A stretch of DNA of 64,000 bases, from contig NZ_JAJQQS010000013.1 in the NCBI RefSeq assembly GCF_021228125.1, positions 185,486-249,485 of the forward strand, given 5' to 3'. The notes under the pieces are model-generated. The model was not told the DNA's origin, ran no database searches, and saw only the letters and a list, made by a program, of their open reading frames with translations. Shown here piece by piece: positions 42,656 through 51,167 of the stretch (within the stretch, counting starts at the first letter, position 1; the number at the start of each line of letters is the position of its first letter). Source of the DNA: Streptomyces albireticuli (lineage in GTDB: Bacteria > Actinomycetota > Actinomycetes > Streptomycetales > Streptomycetaceae). A program made the translations under genes and the position numbers.

Positions 42656-43681
42656 CTACTCGGCGACCGCCTCGACGATCGTGGTCGGGGACGGGGTGGG
42701 GACGACCCGGGTGCGGCGCAGACCGGCCCGTGACAGCAGGGCGTCCAGTTCCTCGATGTCGCGTTCCGCGCTGTCGAACAGCGTCATCATGGCCAGGTCC
42801 AGGGCCTTGCCGGGGTGCGGGTCGTTGCCCGGCGGTATCAGGGCGTCGATGACGAGCAGACGGCTTCCGGGGGCCATGGCCGAGCGGCAGGAGCGCAGGA
42901 TCCGTGAGGCGTCGGTGTCGTCCCAGTCGTGCAGGATCTGCTTGAGGACGTACAGGTCGCCTCCGGCGGGGACGGCGTCGAAGAAGTCACCGGCCTCGAC
43001 GCGTCGGCGGCCCGCCAGGTGCGGGGCGTCCAGGATGTGGTCACCGGTGGTGACCCCGCGGTCGAAGAGGACGCCGTGGAGGCCCGGGTGGCGTTCGAGG
43101 ATCTCCCGGAGGAGTCCGCCCCGACCGCCGCCGACATCGACGACGGTGCCGGTGGCGGGGAAGTCGTAGACCTCCGCCACGAGCGCGTCGGCGGGCGCGG
43201 AGAAGGCGGCCATCCCGGCGTCGAAGACCTCGCGGGCGGCGGCGTCGGACTCCAGGTAGGCGAAGTACGGGGCGCCGTGGAAGCGGGCGAAGGACGGCTC
43301 GCCGGTCCGTACCGTCTCCGTGAGCCCGCCCGAGGTCCGCCGGTACATATCGTCCGTGATCATGACGATGCCGGGGTGCTGGGAGCCGGGCACGCCGGTG
43401 CGTAGCAGGGCCGCGGCGGGCGTGAGGTGGAAGGCGCCCTCGTGGTCCTCGCGGAAGACGCCGCGTGAGGCGAGGAACGTGAGGACGCGGCCCAGGTGGG
43501 TGCCGCGGGCCCCGGTGCGGCGGCCCAGCTCGTCCGGGTGGAGCGGCCCGTCGGCGAGGTGGTCGGCGATGCGGAGGTCGACGGCGGTGCGCAGGGCCGC
43601 CGACGCCAGATGGCCCAGGGCCATGTCGACCAGCAGTGCGGCGTCGGCCGCGGTGGTGGTGGCTGTGTCCGCGGGGTTCAT
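42656..43681 (-). CDS. O-methyltransferase (acetylserotonin/DmpM-type)
   Basis: ATG 43681 follows GGAGGGCTGACACCC; 341 residues. The N-terminal dimerisation domain (ASAALRTAVDLRIADHLAD) and winged-helix part are followed by SAM-binding VVDVGGGRGGLLREIL (about 182) and the catalytic segment LKQILHDWDDTDASRIL, whose His is the usual general base. This family methylates phenolic hydroxyls of aromatic natural products. It is co-directional with a second methyltransferase whose stop is six bases before its start, so they form an operon. Confidence 0.92.
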   Translation of the reverse strand: MNPADTATTTAADAALLVDMALGHLASAALRTAVDLRIADHLADGPLHPDELGRRTGARGTHLGRVLTFLASRGVFREDHEGAFHLTPAAALLRTGVPGSQHPGIVMITDDMYRRTSGGLTETVRTGEPSFARFHGAPYFAYLESDAAAREVFDAGMAAFSAPADALVAEVYDFPATGTVVDVGGGRGGLLREILERHPGLHGVLFDRGVTTGDHILDAPHLAGRRRVEAGDFFDAVPAGGDLYVLKQILHDWDDTDASRILRSCRSAMAPGSRLLVIDALIPPGNDPHPGKALDLAMMTLFDSAERDIEELDALLSRAGLRRTRVVPTPSPTTIVEAVAE

Positions 43682-43686
43682 GGGTG

Positions 43687-44433
43687 TCAGCCCTCCAGTC
43701 TCAGGTCTGCCAGGTAGGTGGGCCAGGCCGTCGAGTCGTCCTGGTGGACGGCGTGCACGGTCCACGGGGTGCCGTGCGTGACCTCGTCCAGCCGGCCGGG
43801 CGGGCAGAACAGGAAGTCGAACCACTCGGTGGCGGCCGTGCGGTGGCGTACCCGCATGCGGACGAACTCCTCGCCGCTGTGGGCGCGGGCGGTGTGCACC
43901 CCCTGCGGCGCCAGGGGGTCGGCCCCGGCCGCCTCGGCGAAGGCCATGTTGGTGCCGAGCAGGCGGGCGCCGGGGCGGGCGTGCCGGGCCAGGCCCTCCA
44001 GGACCCCTCGGCTGTGCTCCTGGTCGCCGAGCAGCCCCAGGTTGGCCCCGAGCATCAGGAAGGTGTCGAACGTGCCCAGGTCGTCGGGGAGTTCCGCGAC
44101 CGACGCCACGTGCGCCTCGACGCCGCGCAGCCGTGCCACCTCGACGCCGCCGCGGGAGGTGTCGATGCCCACGACGTCCTTGCCGGCCCGGGCCAGCACG
44201 GAGCTGTGGCGGCCGGGGCCGCAGCCGATGTCCAGGATGCGACCGGTGGCGTACTCGCAGGCCATCCGGTCCACCGGCAGCCAGGTGTCGGGGCCGTGGA
44301 AGTAGTTCACGGCGTCCTCGGCGTAGATGTAGCCGTCGTCCATCTCGTAGACGAGGTGGGTGACGCCGGGCCGGGCGCCGCTCTCGTGGACGCAGCGGTA
44401 GGCGTCGCCGAACGGGTCGTCGGTGGTGGTCAT
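43687..44433 (-). CDS. Class I SAM-dependent methyltransferase
   Basis: ATG 44433 follows GAGGAGCGGCACCG; 248 residues. Motif I is RILDIGCGPGRHSSVLARAG (about 66-85), followed by VVGIDTSRGGVEVARLRGV and FDTFLMLGANLGLLGD. It lacks any extra domain. It precedes the O-methyltransferase gene in an operon. Substrate unknown; small-molecule methylation is likely given the partner. Confidence 0.9.
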   Translation of the reverse strand: MTTTDDPFGDAYRCVHESGARPGVTHLVYEMDDGYIYAEDAVNYFHGPDTWLPVDRMACEYATGRILDIGCGPGRHSSVLARAGKDVVGIDTSRGGVEVARLRGVEAHVASVAELPDDLGTFDTFLMLGANLGLLGDQEHSRGVLEGLARHARPGARLLGTNMAFAEAAGADPLAPQGVHTARAHSGEEFVRMRVRHRTAATEWFDFLFCPPGRLDEVTHGTPWTVHAVHQDDSTAWPTYLADLRLEG

Positions 44434-44819
44434 CGGTGCCGCTCCTCAGTGGCCGGCCCGCACGCGGCGTGACGCGGCGTTCGAGGGCGGTCCAGGTATC
44501 CGGTGGACAGGAAGTGATGCGGACGGCGGTCGGGCGGCCGCGCGCCGGCCGGGGGCGCTTCGGCCCACCGCCGGGACGGCCTCGGCGTCCCCTCAGCCGG
44601 GTGGAGGGGACGGTGCCTTCCGGAGTGGTACGGCGTCCCCTCCCCTGGTGATCGTCGATCATCACAGGGGCATACTCACCGGCCGCGAACCGGACATTCC
44701 CTAGTCTTACGCCGCACACCCCCGCCAGGCGTACGGGCGCTTCCCCGAGGCTCCTTCGGTCCGGAGCCGGACCCCGGCCGCCCCCGGCCGCTCCTGGACG
44801 AGCCGTCGCGCGCCGCGCC
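44434..44819. other. Region between Lrp and methyltransferase operon
   Basis: The 386 bases hold a strong palindrome at 44,642-44,670 and otherwise GC-rich sequence. The promoter of the methyltransferase operon and the end of the lrp transcript must both lie here. No supported gene; a plus-strand open frame of about 70-90 codons has poor start context. Confidence 0.45.
44642..44670. promoter_or_regulatory. 29-bp interrupted palindrome, operator or terminator
   Basis: Inner arms TGATCG and CGATCA flank one T (44,649-44,661); outer arms CCCCTG and CAGGGG extend the symmetry. It lies about 210 bases upstream of the methyltransferase start and 150 bases past the lrp stop. It could be a dimeric regulator site or a terminator. 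Confidence 0.55.
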
Positions 44820-45278
44820 TCACGGGTTGGTCTTGATCTCCTTCATGGTCAGGTGGGATTCGAGGCTGCGGACGGCGGGCAGGCAGCTGAGCTTGCCGGT
44901 GAGGAAGGCTTCGTATGCGGCGTGGTCGGCCACGGCGACGCGGATGAAGTAGTCGGGGCGCCCGTACATGCGGCGGAACTCGACGACCTCCTCGTAGGAG
45001 GCCACGGTGTCCTCGAACTCCTCGAAGCTCTTGCGGTCCTGGGCGTAGATCTCGACGTCGACGAGGACCTCCAGCCCACGGCCCATGGCCTCGGGGTCGA
45101 CGACGGCCCGGTACCCGGCGATGACGCCGGACTCCTCCAGCCGCTTGACCCGGCGCAGGCAGGGCGGCGGCGTCAGGCCGACCCGCTTGGCCAGTTCGAC
45201 GTTGGTCAGCCGCCCGTCGCGACGGAGGTGGAACAAAATTTCACGATCGACATTATCGAGGCTCACTTCATTGCTCAC
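44820..45278 (-). CDS. Lrp/AsnC-family transcriptional regulator
   Basis: GTG 45278 (MSNEVSLDNVDREILFHLRRDGRLTNVELAKRVGLTPPPCLRRVKRLEESGVI) gives 152 residues. The HTH occupies about 20-50, and the C-terminal RAM domain has LVDVEIYAQDRKSFEEFEDTV and GRPDYFIRVAVADHAAYEAFL. Such regulators respond to amino acids and often control a divergent AzlCD exporter, as here. No Shine-Dalgarno precedes the GTG; TACGAT six bases upstream suggests leaderless transcription. An inverted repeat TGCTCAC/GTGAGCA overlaps the start. Confidence 0.93.
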   Translation of the reverse strand: MSNEVSLDNVDREILFHLRRDGRLTNVELAKRVGLTPPPCLRRVKRLEESGVIAGYRAVVDPEAMGRGLEVLVDVEIYAQDRKSFEEFEDTVASYEEVVEFRRMYGRPDYFIRVAVADHAAYEAFLTGKLSCLPAVRSLESHLTMKEIKTNP

Positions 45279-45334
45279 ATGACCATCGTAGAGCGGTGAG
45301 CAGCAACCAAATGAGGCGGGATTCTTCCTAAAAT
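45272..45334. promoter_or_regulatory. Divergent lrp-azlC control region with leaderless signals
   Basis: The inverted repeat TGCTCAC (45,272-45,278) and GTGAGCA (45,296-45,302) spans 17 bases and covers the lrp start. TAAAAT at 45,329-45,334 lies six bases before the azlC ATG, and on the other strand TACGAT at 45,290-45,285 lies six bases before the lrp GTG. Neither gene has a ribosome site, so both may be transcribed leaderlessly under Lrp control. Confidence 0.55.
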
Positions 45335-45340
45335 TTCCTC

Positions 45341-46114
45341 ATGCACATAAGCCCTGCCGCTACTGAGGGCCGTCCTCGGCCCACACCCGTCCCCCCGCCC
45401 GCCGAACCGCCCACCGAGCCGCTCGCCGAGCCGTCCGCGGTGCGCGCGGCGCTCAAGGACTCCGCGGGCGCCGGTCTGGCATTCGTCCCGCTCGGTCTCG
45501 CCTTCGGGGCGCTCGTGACCCATTCGGGCCTGGACTGGTGGTGGGCGGGGCTGTCCGCGACACTCGCCTTCGGCGGATCGTTCGAGTTCCTGCTCATCGG
45601 CATGGTCACGGCCGCGGCCCCGCTGGCGGCGATCGCGGCGTCCGCGTTCATGGTGAACGTCCGGCACGTCTTCTACGCGCTGTCCTTCCCCCTGCACCGC
45701 GTGCCCGGCCGCCTCGGCAAGACGTACGCCACCTTCGCGCTGTGCGACGAGGTCTACGCGCTGTCCACCGCGAAGCAGGCCCGCTCCTGGTCCGGCCGGC
45801 GCATCCTGTGGCTACAGCTCCTGCTGCACCTGTACTGGGCGGGCAGCGCGGTGGCCGGAGCCCTGCTCGGCTCCCTCATACCGGACGGCGTCACCGGCCT
45901 GGACTTCGCCCTCACCGCCATGTTCACCGTCCTCGCCCTCGACGCCGTCCGGGACCTGCGCGGCGACCTGCCCACCCCCGCGCTCGCCCTGCTCAGCGCC
46001 CTGGCCGCGCGGCTCCTGTTCCCCGGTCAGATGCTCCTGGCCGCCTTCGCCCTGTTCACCGCCGCCCTCCTGGCCCGCCACCTCGTCACCGGCAGGAAGC
46101 CCACCCATGTCTGA
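45341..46114 (+). CDS. azlC: AzlC-family branched-chain amino acid exporter large subunit
   Basis: The 257-residue protein starts at ATG 45341. After a 35-residue Pro/Glu-rich cytoplasmic tail it shows the AzlC block AGAGLAFVPLGLAFGALVTHSGLDWWWAGLSATLAFGGSFEFLLIG and AAIAASAFMVNVRHVFYALSFP, with about seven hydrophobic helices. AzlCD pairs export branched-chain amino acids or analogues. Divergent Lrp and an 8-base overlap with azlD support the call. Confidence 0.95.
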   Translation: MHISPAATEGRPRPTPVPPPAEPPTEPLAEPSAVRAALKDSAGAGLAFVPLGLAFGALVTHSGLDWWWAGLSATLAFGGSFEFLLIGMVTAAAPLAAIAASAFMVNVRHVFYALSFPLHRVPGRLGKTYATFALCDEVYALSTAKQARSWSGRRILWLQLLLHLYWAGSAVAGALLGSLIPDGVTGLDFALTAMFTVLALDAVRDLRGDLPTPALALLSALAARLLFPGQMLLAAFALFTAALLARHLVTGRKPTHV

Positions 46115-46436
46115 CCCGCGCTACGCCGTCGCCGCCGTCCTCGTCGCCGCCGCCGTCACCTGGGGCCTGCGGGCCCTCCCCTTCGCCGTGCTCACACCGC
46201 TGCGCTCCAGCCGCACCGTGCAGTACCTCAGCACCCGCATACCCGCCGGCGTCATGGTGATCCTGCTCGCCTACTGCCTGCGCGACCTGCCCGTCACCCA
46301 CGCGCGCTCCCTGGCCCCGCTGATCGCCCTCGCCGTCACCGTCGGCCTGCACCTGTGGCGCCGCAACGCACTGCTGAGCATCCTCGCCGGCACGGCCGTC
46401 CACGTGACCCTGGCCAGCACGCTCTTCGCCCCTTGA
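46107..46436 (+). CDS. azlD: AzlD-family transporter small subunit
   Basis: The 109-residue hydrophobic protein starts at ATG 46107 within the end of azlC. The pattern TWGLRALPFAVLTPLRSSRTVQYLSTRIPAGVMVILLAYCLRD and the terminal LSILAGTAVHVTLAS is that of AzlD, with four helices. It forms the exporter with AzlC. Confidence 0.95.
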   Translation: MSDPRYAVAAVLVAAAVTWGLRALPFAVLTPLRSSRTVQYLSTRIPAGVMVILLAYCLRDLPVTHARSLAPLIALAVTVGLHLWRRNALLSILAGTAVHVTLASTLFAP

Positions 46437-46464
46437 CGGAAGCGGGCGGCCGGCCCCGGGCAGG

Positions 46465-46944
46465 TCAGGCCGGATGGTGGTCGGGGACGGCGTTGAGCTC
46501 GATGCCGTGCTCCAGAAGGGCCTTCATCGCGCACAGAGCGGTGGTGAAGCCCCCGACGGTGTCATTGACCCAGCGGACGGCGTCGTCCCCCGACCCTTGG
46601 AAACCGGTCTCGGTGGCCTCGACGAACGTGGCCCCGGCCGTGTGCGGGGTGAACTTCAGCTCGACCGCGGTCGGCTGCTCGTAGTTACCCCACTCGAACC
46701 GGATCAGACCGCCTTCCCGCACCTCCTCGACCCGGACGTCGACCGATACCCCGTACGTCTCCCATTCCCAGCGCAGCTCGGCCCCCGCGACCATCGGGCC
46801 ACTGCTCCCGCTGTACCAGAACCGCGAGGTGAGGGCCGGATCGACGAAGGCCCGGAAGGCCTCCTCGGGGGGCTTGCGAATGATCATGCAGGCGTACGCG
46901 GCGGGGGTTCGCGTGAGGTGAAGTCTCTCCATAGGCAGGATCAT
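46465..46944 (-). CDS. SRPBCC/AHSA1-like protein
   Basis: ATG 46944 overlaps the upstream stop as ATGA; 159 residues. The fold signature is IIRKPPEEAFRAFVDPALTSRFWYSGSSGPMVAGAELRWEWETYGVSVDVRVEEVREGGLIRFEW, as in the activator-of-Hsp90-like START superfamily. A hydrophobic pocket for a small ligand is expected but its identity is not known. It is coupled to an ankyrin-like gene. Confidence 0.88.
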   Translation of the reverse strand: MILPMERLHLTRTPAAYACMIIRKPPEEAFRAFVDPALTSRFWYSGSSGPMVAGAELRWEWETYGVSVDVRVEEVREGGLIRFEWGNYEQPTAVELKFTPHTAGATFVEATETGFQGSGDDAVRWVNDTVGGFTTALCAMKALLEHGIELNAVPDHHPA

Positions 46945-47819
46945 GCCCCTAGGCGACGCGCGCCGCCCGCTCCGTCGCGGACGGGGAGCTCGACCCAGGC
47001 GTCGGGGGGCCCGATTATCGCGCGTGCGTCGGTGGGGCGCAGTCCCACCCAGGCGCAGGCATGGGCTACGGCGTGATGCCGGTGGAGGTAGGCGAGGAGA
47101 ACGTCCTCGGATGTGAGCGTGTCGTACGGGTCGGGCCCGCCTCCGGGGTGGAGGTCCCCTCCTTCGACGACGCCGTCGCGGACGAGGCTGCCCTGGTTGC
47201 CGCTCTTGGCGTTGGCGTACATGCCGTAGCAGACCGTGCCGACGGACAGCCGCTCCTGCACGCCGGGCATCTGCGGCGCGTATCCCCAGGGCTGGGTGAC
47301 GACGCAGCCACCGGGCACGGTGGTCACACCGACGATCCGCATCTCCGCGTCGACCTCACGCGCCGCCCAGGGATCTTCCCACAACGGGCGCATCCTGCTG
47401 TCCTCGACCGGCGTGGCCTCCAGGCGGCGTATCGCTTCCGGGCCGTCGATGTCGGCCACGCAGGCCAGGCCCAGGCCCTCGCCGTGGAGCTCTCCCAGGG
47501 CGGCGCGGAGCCGTTCGGCCTCGAGCACCACCGCGCGCTCGGCGGCGGTCAGCCCCGGTTCCCCCTCCGGGAGCGCGAACAGCTCCGGCGTGGGTCCGGC
47601 CAGGCTGAGCCGCCCCGGCGACCAGCCCCCGAGTACGGGGCGCCACGGGTCGGCTCCGTCGGCCACGAGCTCTGCCACGAACTCGGGCTGATCCTCCATC
47701 AGGACTTCCCACAAGGCGGTCGTCCCGTCCTCCGCCCCGTCATCGTCCAGAAGGTGGCCGAACGATTCCGGGATGCCCGCCCCGTCGACGCCGCCCCCAC
47801 TGTCCACTCGCGCTGCCAT
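46941..47819 (-). CDS. Ankyrin-repeat-like hypothetical protein
   Basis: ATG 47819 (MAARVDSGGG) is preferred, with GGGAGTGGGGGC upstream; 292 residues. The N-terminal WEVLMEDQPEFVAELVADGADPWRPVLGGWSPGRLSL resembles an ankyrin helix pair seen in a family of Streptomyces hypotheticals. The middle has PGGCVVTQPWGYAPQMPGVQERLSVGTVCYGMYANAKSGNQGS, conserved in that family, and the end has LTSEDVLLAYLHRHHAVAHACAWVGLRP. No catalytic motif. Coupled to the SRPBCC gene. Confidence 0.75.
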   Translation of the reverse strand: MAARVDSGGGVDGAGIPESFGHLLDDDGAEDGTTALWEVLMEDQPEFVAELVADGADPWRPVLGGWSPGRLSLAGPTPELFALPEGEPGLTAAERAVVLEAERLRAALGELHGEGLGLACVADIDGPEAIRRLEATPVEDSRMRPLWEDPWAAREVDAEMRIVGVTTVPGGCVVTQPWGYAPQMPGVQERLSVGTVCYGMYANAKSGNQGSLVRDGVVEGGDLHPGGGPDPYDTLTSEDVLLAYLHRHHAVAHACAWVGLRPTDARAIIGPPDAWVELPVRDGAGGARRLGA

Positions 47820-47967
47820 GCCGCCCCCACTCCCGTGCTCGTCGAGCGGCATGTGCCGCCGCCCCGCACCACACACCTTCGCATCCGGCACTGACACAGC
47901 CGGGCGGGGAGACTCCCGTTCTCCCGTTGGCGGGAGTGACCCCGACCCGCGGTCACCACCCCACTCA

Positions 47968-48005
47968 TTAGTTAGGATTGACTCACTAAGGGATGATGAT
48001 ACGTT
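47968..48005 (+). promoter_or_regulatory. Promoter and operator of the GntR-MFS-SGNH operon
   Basis: TTGACT at 47,978-47,983 and TACGTT at 48,000-48,005 are 16 bases apart and form a good promoter. An inverted repeat TTAGTTAG / CTCACTAA (47,968-47,989, spacer GATTGA, 7 of 8 matching) overlaps the -35 box. This fits autorepression by the GntR-family product downstream. Confidence 0.65.
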
Positions 48006-48025
48006 CTATCGGGAGGTGAGGCGGA

Positions 48026-48718
48026 GTGCGCGCAGTACCGCGCTCGGCGCTGATCGAAGGCACCATCGACCGGCTGAAGTCCCAGATCGTCAGCGGCGGA
48101 TGGCCGATGGGGAGCAAGATCCCCGTCGAGGACGAGCTCGTGGAGGAACTCGGGGTCAGCCGTGGCACGCTGCGCCAGGCCGTACAGGCCCTGGTGTACG
48201 TGGGCCTGCTGGAGACCGCGCAGGGGCGGGGGACGTTCGTGCGCGGGACCCATGAGGTCGACGCCGTCCTGAGCCGCTACATGGCCGACGCCGAGCTCCG
48301 CCACGTCCTGGAGACCCGGCGCGGGCTGGAGGTGGAGGCGGCCGGACTCGCCGCCGAACGCCGTGGCCGGGCCGACCTGGACCGTCTCGCGGCGGTGTAC
48401 GAGCGCCAGAAGGCCGCCCACCGGGACGGCAGGGCAGGCGAGTTCGACCGGGCGGCGGTGGAGTTCCACACGGCCGTCGTCGAGGCCTCGGGCAACCCCG
48501 TGCTGATCCGCCTGTACGGCAGCCTGCTCGGCTCCGTCCGGGACTCGGTCCGGGTCGGCGGTGTGCGCCGTCCCCGGGAGCACTACGGGGACCCGGGACA
48601 CGCCCGCGTTCTGGAGGCCATCGACGGTGGCGACCCGCGGGCCGCCCGGGAGGCGGCGGCCGAGCACGTGGCCACCTTCCTGACCGCGCTCGCACCGGAC
48701 GCCGAGGACGCGCGGTGA
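48026..48718 (+). CDS. GntR/FadR-family transcriptional regulator
   Basis: GTG 48026 follows GGGAGGTGAGGCGGA; 230 residues. The N-terminal winged helix GTIDRLKSQIVSGGWPMGSKIPVEDELVEELGVSRGTLRQAVQALVYVGLLETAQGRGTFV is complete, and the C-terminal FCD-type helical domain has LRHVLETRRGLEVEAAGLAAERR and AAVEFHTAVVEASGN, with metal-binding His in FHTAVV. It likely senses a small acid. It is coupled (GTGA) to an MFS gene and probably represses the operon. Confidence 0.92.
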   Translation: MRAVPRSALIEGTIDRLKSQIVSGGWPMGSKIPVEDELVEELGVSRGTLRQAVQALVYVGLLETAQGRGTFVRGTHEVDAVLSRYMADAELRHVLETRRGLEVEAAGLAAERRGRADLDRLAAVYERQKAAHRDGRAGEFDRAAVEFHTAVVEASGNPVLIRLYGSLLGSVRDSVRVGGVRRPREHYGDPGHARVLEAIDGGDPRAAREAAAEHVATFLTALAPDAEDAR

Positions 48719-50037
48719 CGGCCGCCCGGGACGGCTTACCCCCTCCCCAGCGCCACCGGGACGGCTCGCCTTCTCCCCACCACGAGCGGGAGCCGCTGTT
48801 CACCCGTACCGCCGTGGTGGCGTCCTGCCTGGGAATGGTCCTCATCGGCGCGCTGGTCGCCCTGTACGGACCGGTGGTCCCCGCCCTGCGCGACCGGTTC
48901 GGCCTGTCGGAGCCGGCGGCCGGGACGGCCCTGGCCGCACAGTCGCTCGGCGCGGTGGTGGGCGTCCTCGGCTTCAACGCCGTCCACGACCGCATCGGCA
49001 ACCGGGCCCTGCTCGCCTCGTCCTACCTGACCATGCTGGCGGGCACCGTCGCCTTCGGGCTCTCCGGGGCCTGGCCCCTGACGCAGGCCGCCGCGGTCGT
49101 CACGGGACTCGGCCTCGGCGGCGTCGACTTCGCCGTCAGCCGGCTGTTCCTCATCGGGCTCGGCTTCCGCGGACCGGCGCTGCTCAACGTGGCCCACGGC
49201 TGCTTCGGGCTCGGCACGGTCCTGGCACCGGCCGTCGTCGCCGTCACCGGCCCCGGCCGCTACGGCGCCACGTTCATCGCGATCGGCCTCCTGACCCTGA
49301 TCCCCCTGGCGTGCGTCCGCGGGATCCGCGCCCGCCCGACGCCCTCCGAACTCGCCGAAGCCTCTCCCGCCCCCGCCCGCCGCTCCGGCGGCCGCGGCAC
49401 GGCCGTCGTGCTCGCCGGTTTCGCGGCCGTCTACATGCTGCACTTCGCGGTGCAGAGCGGCATCGGCAACTGGGAGCCCACCCACCTGCACGCGCTCGGC
49501 CGCACCATGACCGGCGCGACCGTGGCGACCTCGGCGTACTGGCTGGCCATGACCGCCGGCCGCTTCCTGGTCGCCCCGCTCGCCCGCCGCCGGTCACCCG
49601 CCGCGATCGTGACCGGCGCCTGCGCCCTGATGACCGTCAGCGTCCTGCTGGTGCCCGTGCCGGGCCTCGCCCCCTGGGCGTACGCGGCCGCCGGGCTGTG
49701 CATCGGCCCCCTCTTCCCCAACGGCCTGAACTGGCTGAACCGTTCCGTCCCCGCCGCGGGCAACGCCATGGCCTACGTCATCGCCGCGGCCATGCTCGGT
49801 TCCGTCGCCTTCCCGCCCGCGCTGGGCGCGGTCATCGAGGAGTACGGCGTCGGCGCCCTGCCCCTCACGCTGGCCGCCCTCTGCCTGCTCACACTGGCCG
49901 CCGGCACGGCCCTCGCCCGGCGGCTGCGCGGCACCGGGACGGAGACGGTGGTGGCCCGCGCCGCGCTCCCGCGGGAGACGGCACCCACCGAATCGACCGT
50001 ACGAACGACAGGTACACGAGAGAAAGGCGCGTCATGA
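48715..50037 (+). CDS. MFS transporter with an early TTA codon
   Basis: GTG 48715 overlaps the GntR stop as GTGA; 440 residues and about 12 hydrophobic segments. The loop 2-3 motif NAVHDRIGNRALLASSY and the sixth-helix region are MFS-like; a FucP/YfkF-like set of helices is suggested by GLGGVDFAVSRLFLIGLGFRGPALLNVAHGCFGLG. TTA at codon 8 (48,736-48,738) would require bldA tRNA. The stop overlaps the SGNH gene as ATGA. Substrate is unknown but probably the ligand of the regulator or the product of the hydrolase. Confidence 0.9.
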   Translation: MTAARDGLPPPQRHRDGSPSPHHEREPLFTRTAVVASCLGMVLIGALVALYGPVVPALRDRFGLSEPAAGTALAAQSLGAVVGVLGFNAVHDRIGNRALLASSYLTMLAGTVAFGLSGAWPLTQAAAVVTGLGLGGVDFAVSRLFLIGLGFRGPALLNVAHGCFGLGTVLAPAVVAVTGPGRYGATFIAIGLLTLIPLACVRGIRARPTPSELAEASPAPARRSGGRGTAVVLAGFAAVYMLHFAVQSGIGNWEPTHLHALGRTMTGATVATSAYWLAMTAGRFLVAPLARRRSPAAIVTGACALMTVSVLLVPVPGLAPWAYAAAGLCIGPLFPNGLNWLNRSVPAAGNAMAYVIAAAMLGSVAFPPALGAVIEEYGVGALPLTLAALCLLTLAAGTALARRLRGTGTETVVARAALPRETAPTESTVRTTGTREKGAS

Positions 50038-51167
50038 CCCAGCAGTGGGTGGCGGGATTCCGCAGCGCGGTGATCAGCCCGTACGAGAAGATCCGGTTCA
50101 CGGAGCCCCGCGGCTTCGACGACCAGACGGTCCGTCAGGTCCTGCACATGGCCGGTGGCGGCGAGCGGATACGCGTCCGGCTCTCCAACCGCTACGGCCA
50201 CGCCCCGCTGACCGTCGCCGAGGCCCGGGTGGCCGAGCGCGGGACGGCCGACGGGATCGTCGCCGGGACGGACACCGGCGTACGGTTCGACGGCTCGGCG
50301 CGGGTGGCGGTCCCGGCGGGCGGCGAGGTGGTCAGCGACCCGGTCGACCTGCCCGTCCGGGCGGGCGCCGACCTCGTGCTCAGCCTCTACCTGCCGGCGG
50401 AGACCGGCCCGGCCACGTACGCGCACATGCCCGCCGAGACGGCCTACGTCACCGGCGGGAACCGGACCCGGGCAACGGCCCTCCCCGGGGCCGAACAGGT
50501 GGCGGCCAGGTTCTACGTGACCGGGATCGACGTGCTCGCGGCCGAAGGCACGGCGGTCGCCGTCGCGTTCGGCGACTCCTGGTTCGAGGGCGTCGGCACC
50601 ACGCCCGGCGCCAACCGGCGCTCCGTCGACGCGCTCAACCGGCGCCTGGAGCGCGGCTGGACCGTCAACCAGGGCATCGCCGGTAACCGGCTGCTGACCG
50701 ACGGGGTCGGCGAGCACGCCCTGGCACGCTTCGAGCGGGACGTGCTGTCCGTGCCCGGCGCCGCCCACGTCCTGGTGAACTTCGGCATCAACGACCTGGG
50801 CCTGCCCGGAATGCTCGGCCTGCCGCCCGCCACGGCAGGCGAGCTGACGGCCGGGTTCACCGAGCTGGCCCGCCGTGCGCGCGAGGCCGGGCTCGGCGTC
50901 CACGCGGCGACCATCGGCCCGTTCGCCGGCGCGATCTACCCGGGGCACGACACCCCCGAGGGCCTCGCCGCGCGGCGCGAGGTCAACGAGTGGCTCCGCA
51001 CTTGCGGCATCTTCGACTCGGTCTTCGACGTCGCCCACGCCGTGGAGGACCCCGCCCGGCCGGACCGCATCCGCCCCGGGTTCGACAGCGGGGACGGCAT
51101 GCACCTCAACGACGCCGGGGCCCTGGCCATGGCCGCCGCGGTCGACCTCGGCGCACTCATACTCTGA
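50034..51167 (+). CDS. SGNH/GDSL hydrolase with N-terminal beta domain
   Basis: ATG 50034 gives 377 residues and no signal peptide. Residues 1-165 form a beta-sandwich domain (VRQVLHMAGGGERIRVRLSNRYGHAPLTVAEARVA) typical of esterases with this layout. The hydrolase part has AVAFGDSWFEGVG (GDS, Ser about 184), NQGIAGNRLL, VNFGINDLG (SGNH block III) and a terminal DGMHLNDAGALAMAAA (D-x-x-H). It likely deacetylates a sugar or another ester. Coupled to the transporter gene. Confidence 0.9.
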   Translation: MTQQWVAGFRSAVISPYEKIRFTEPRGFDDQTVRQVLHMAGGGERIRVRLSNRYGHAPLTVAEARVAERGTADGIVAGTDTGVRFDGSARVAVPAGGEVVSDPVDLPVRAGADLVLSLYLPAETGPATYAHMPAETAYVTGGNRTRATALPGAEQVAARFYVTGIDVLAAEGTAVAVAFGDSWFEGVGTTPGANRRSVDALNRRLERGWTVNQGIAGNRLLTDGVGEHALARFERDVLSVPGAAHVLVNFGINDLGLPGMLGLPPATAGELTAGFTELARRAREAGLGVHAATIGPFAGAIYPGHDTPEGLAARREVNEWLRTCGIFDSVFDVAHAVEDPARPDRIRPGFDSGDGMHLNDAGALAMAAAVDLGALIL

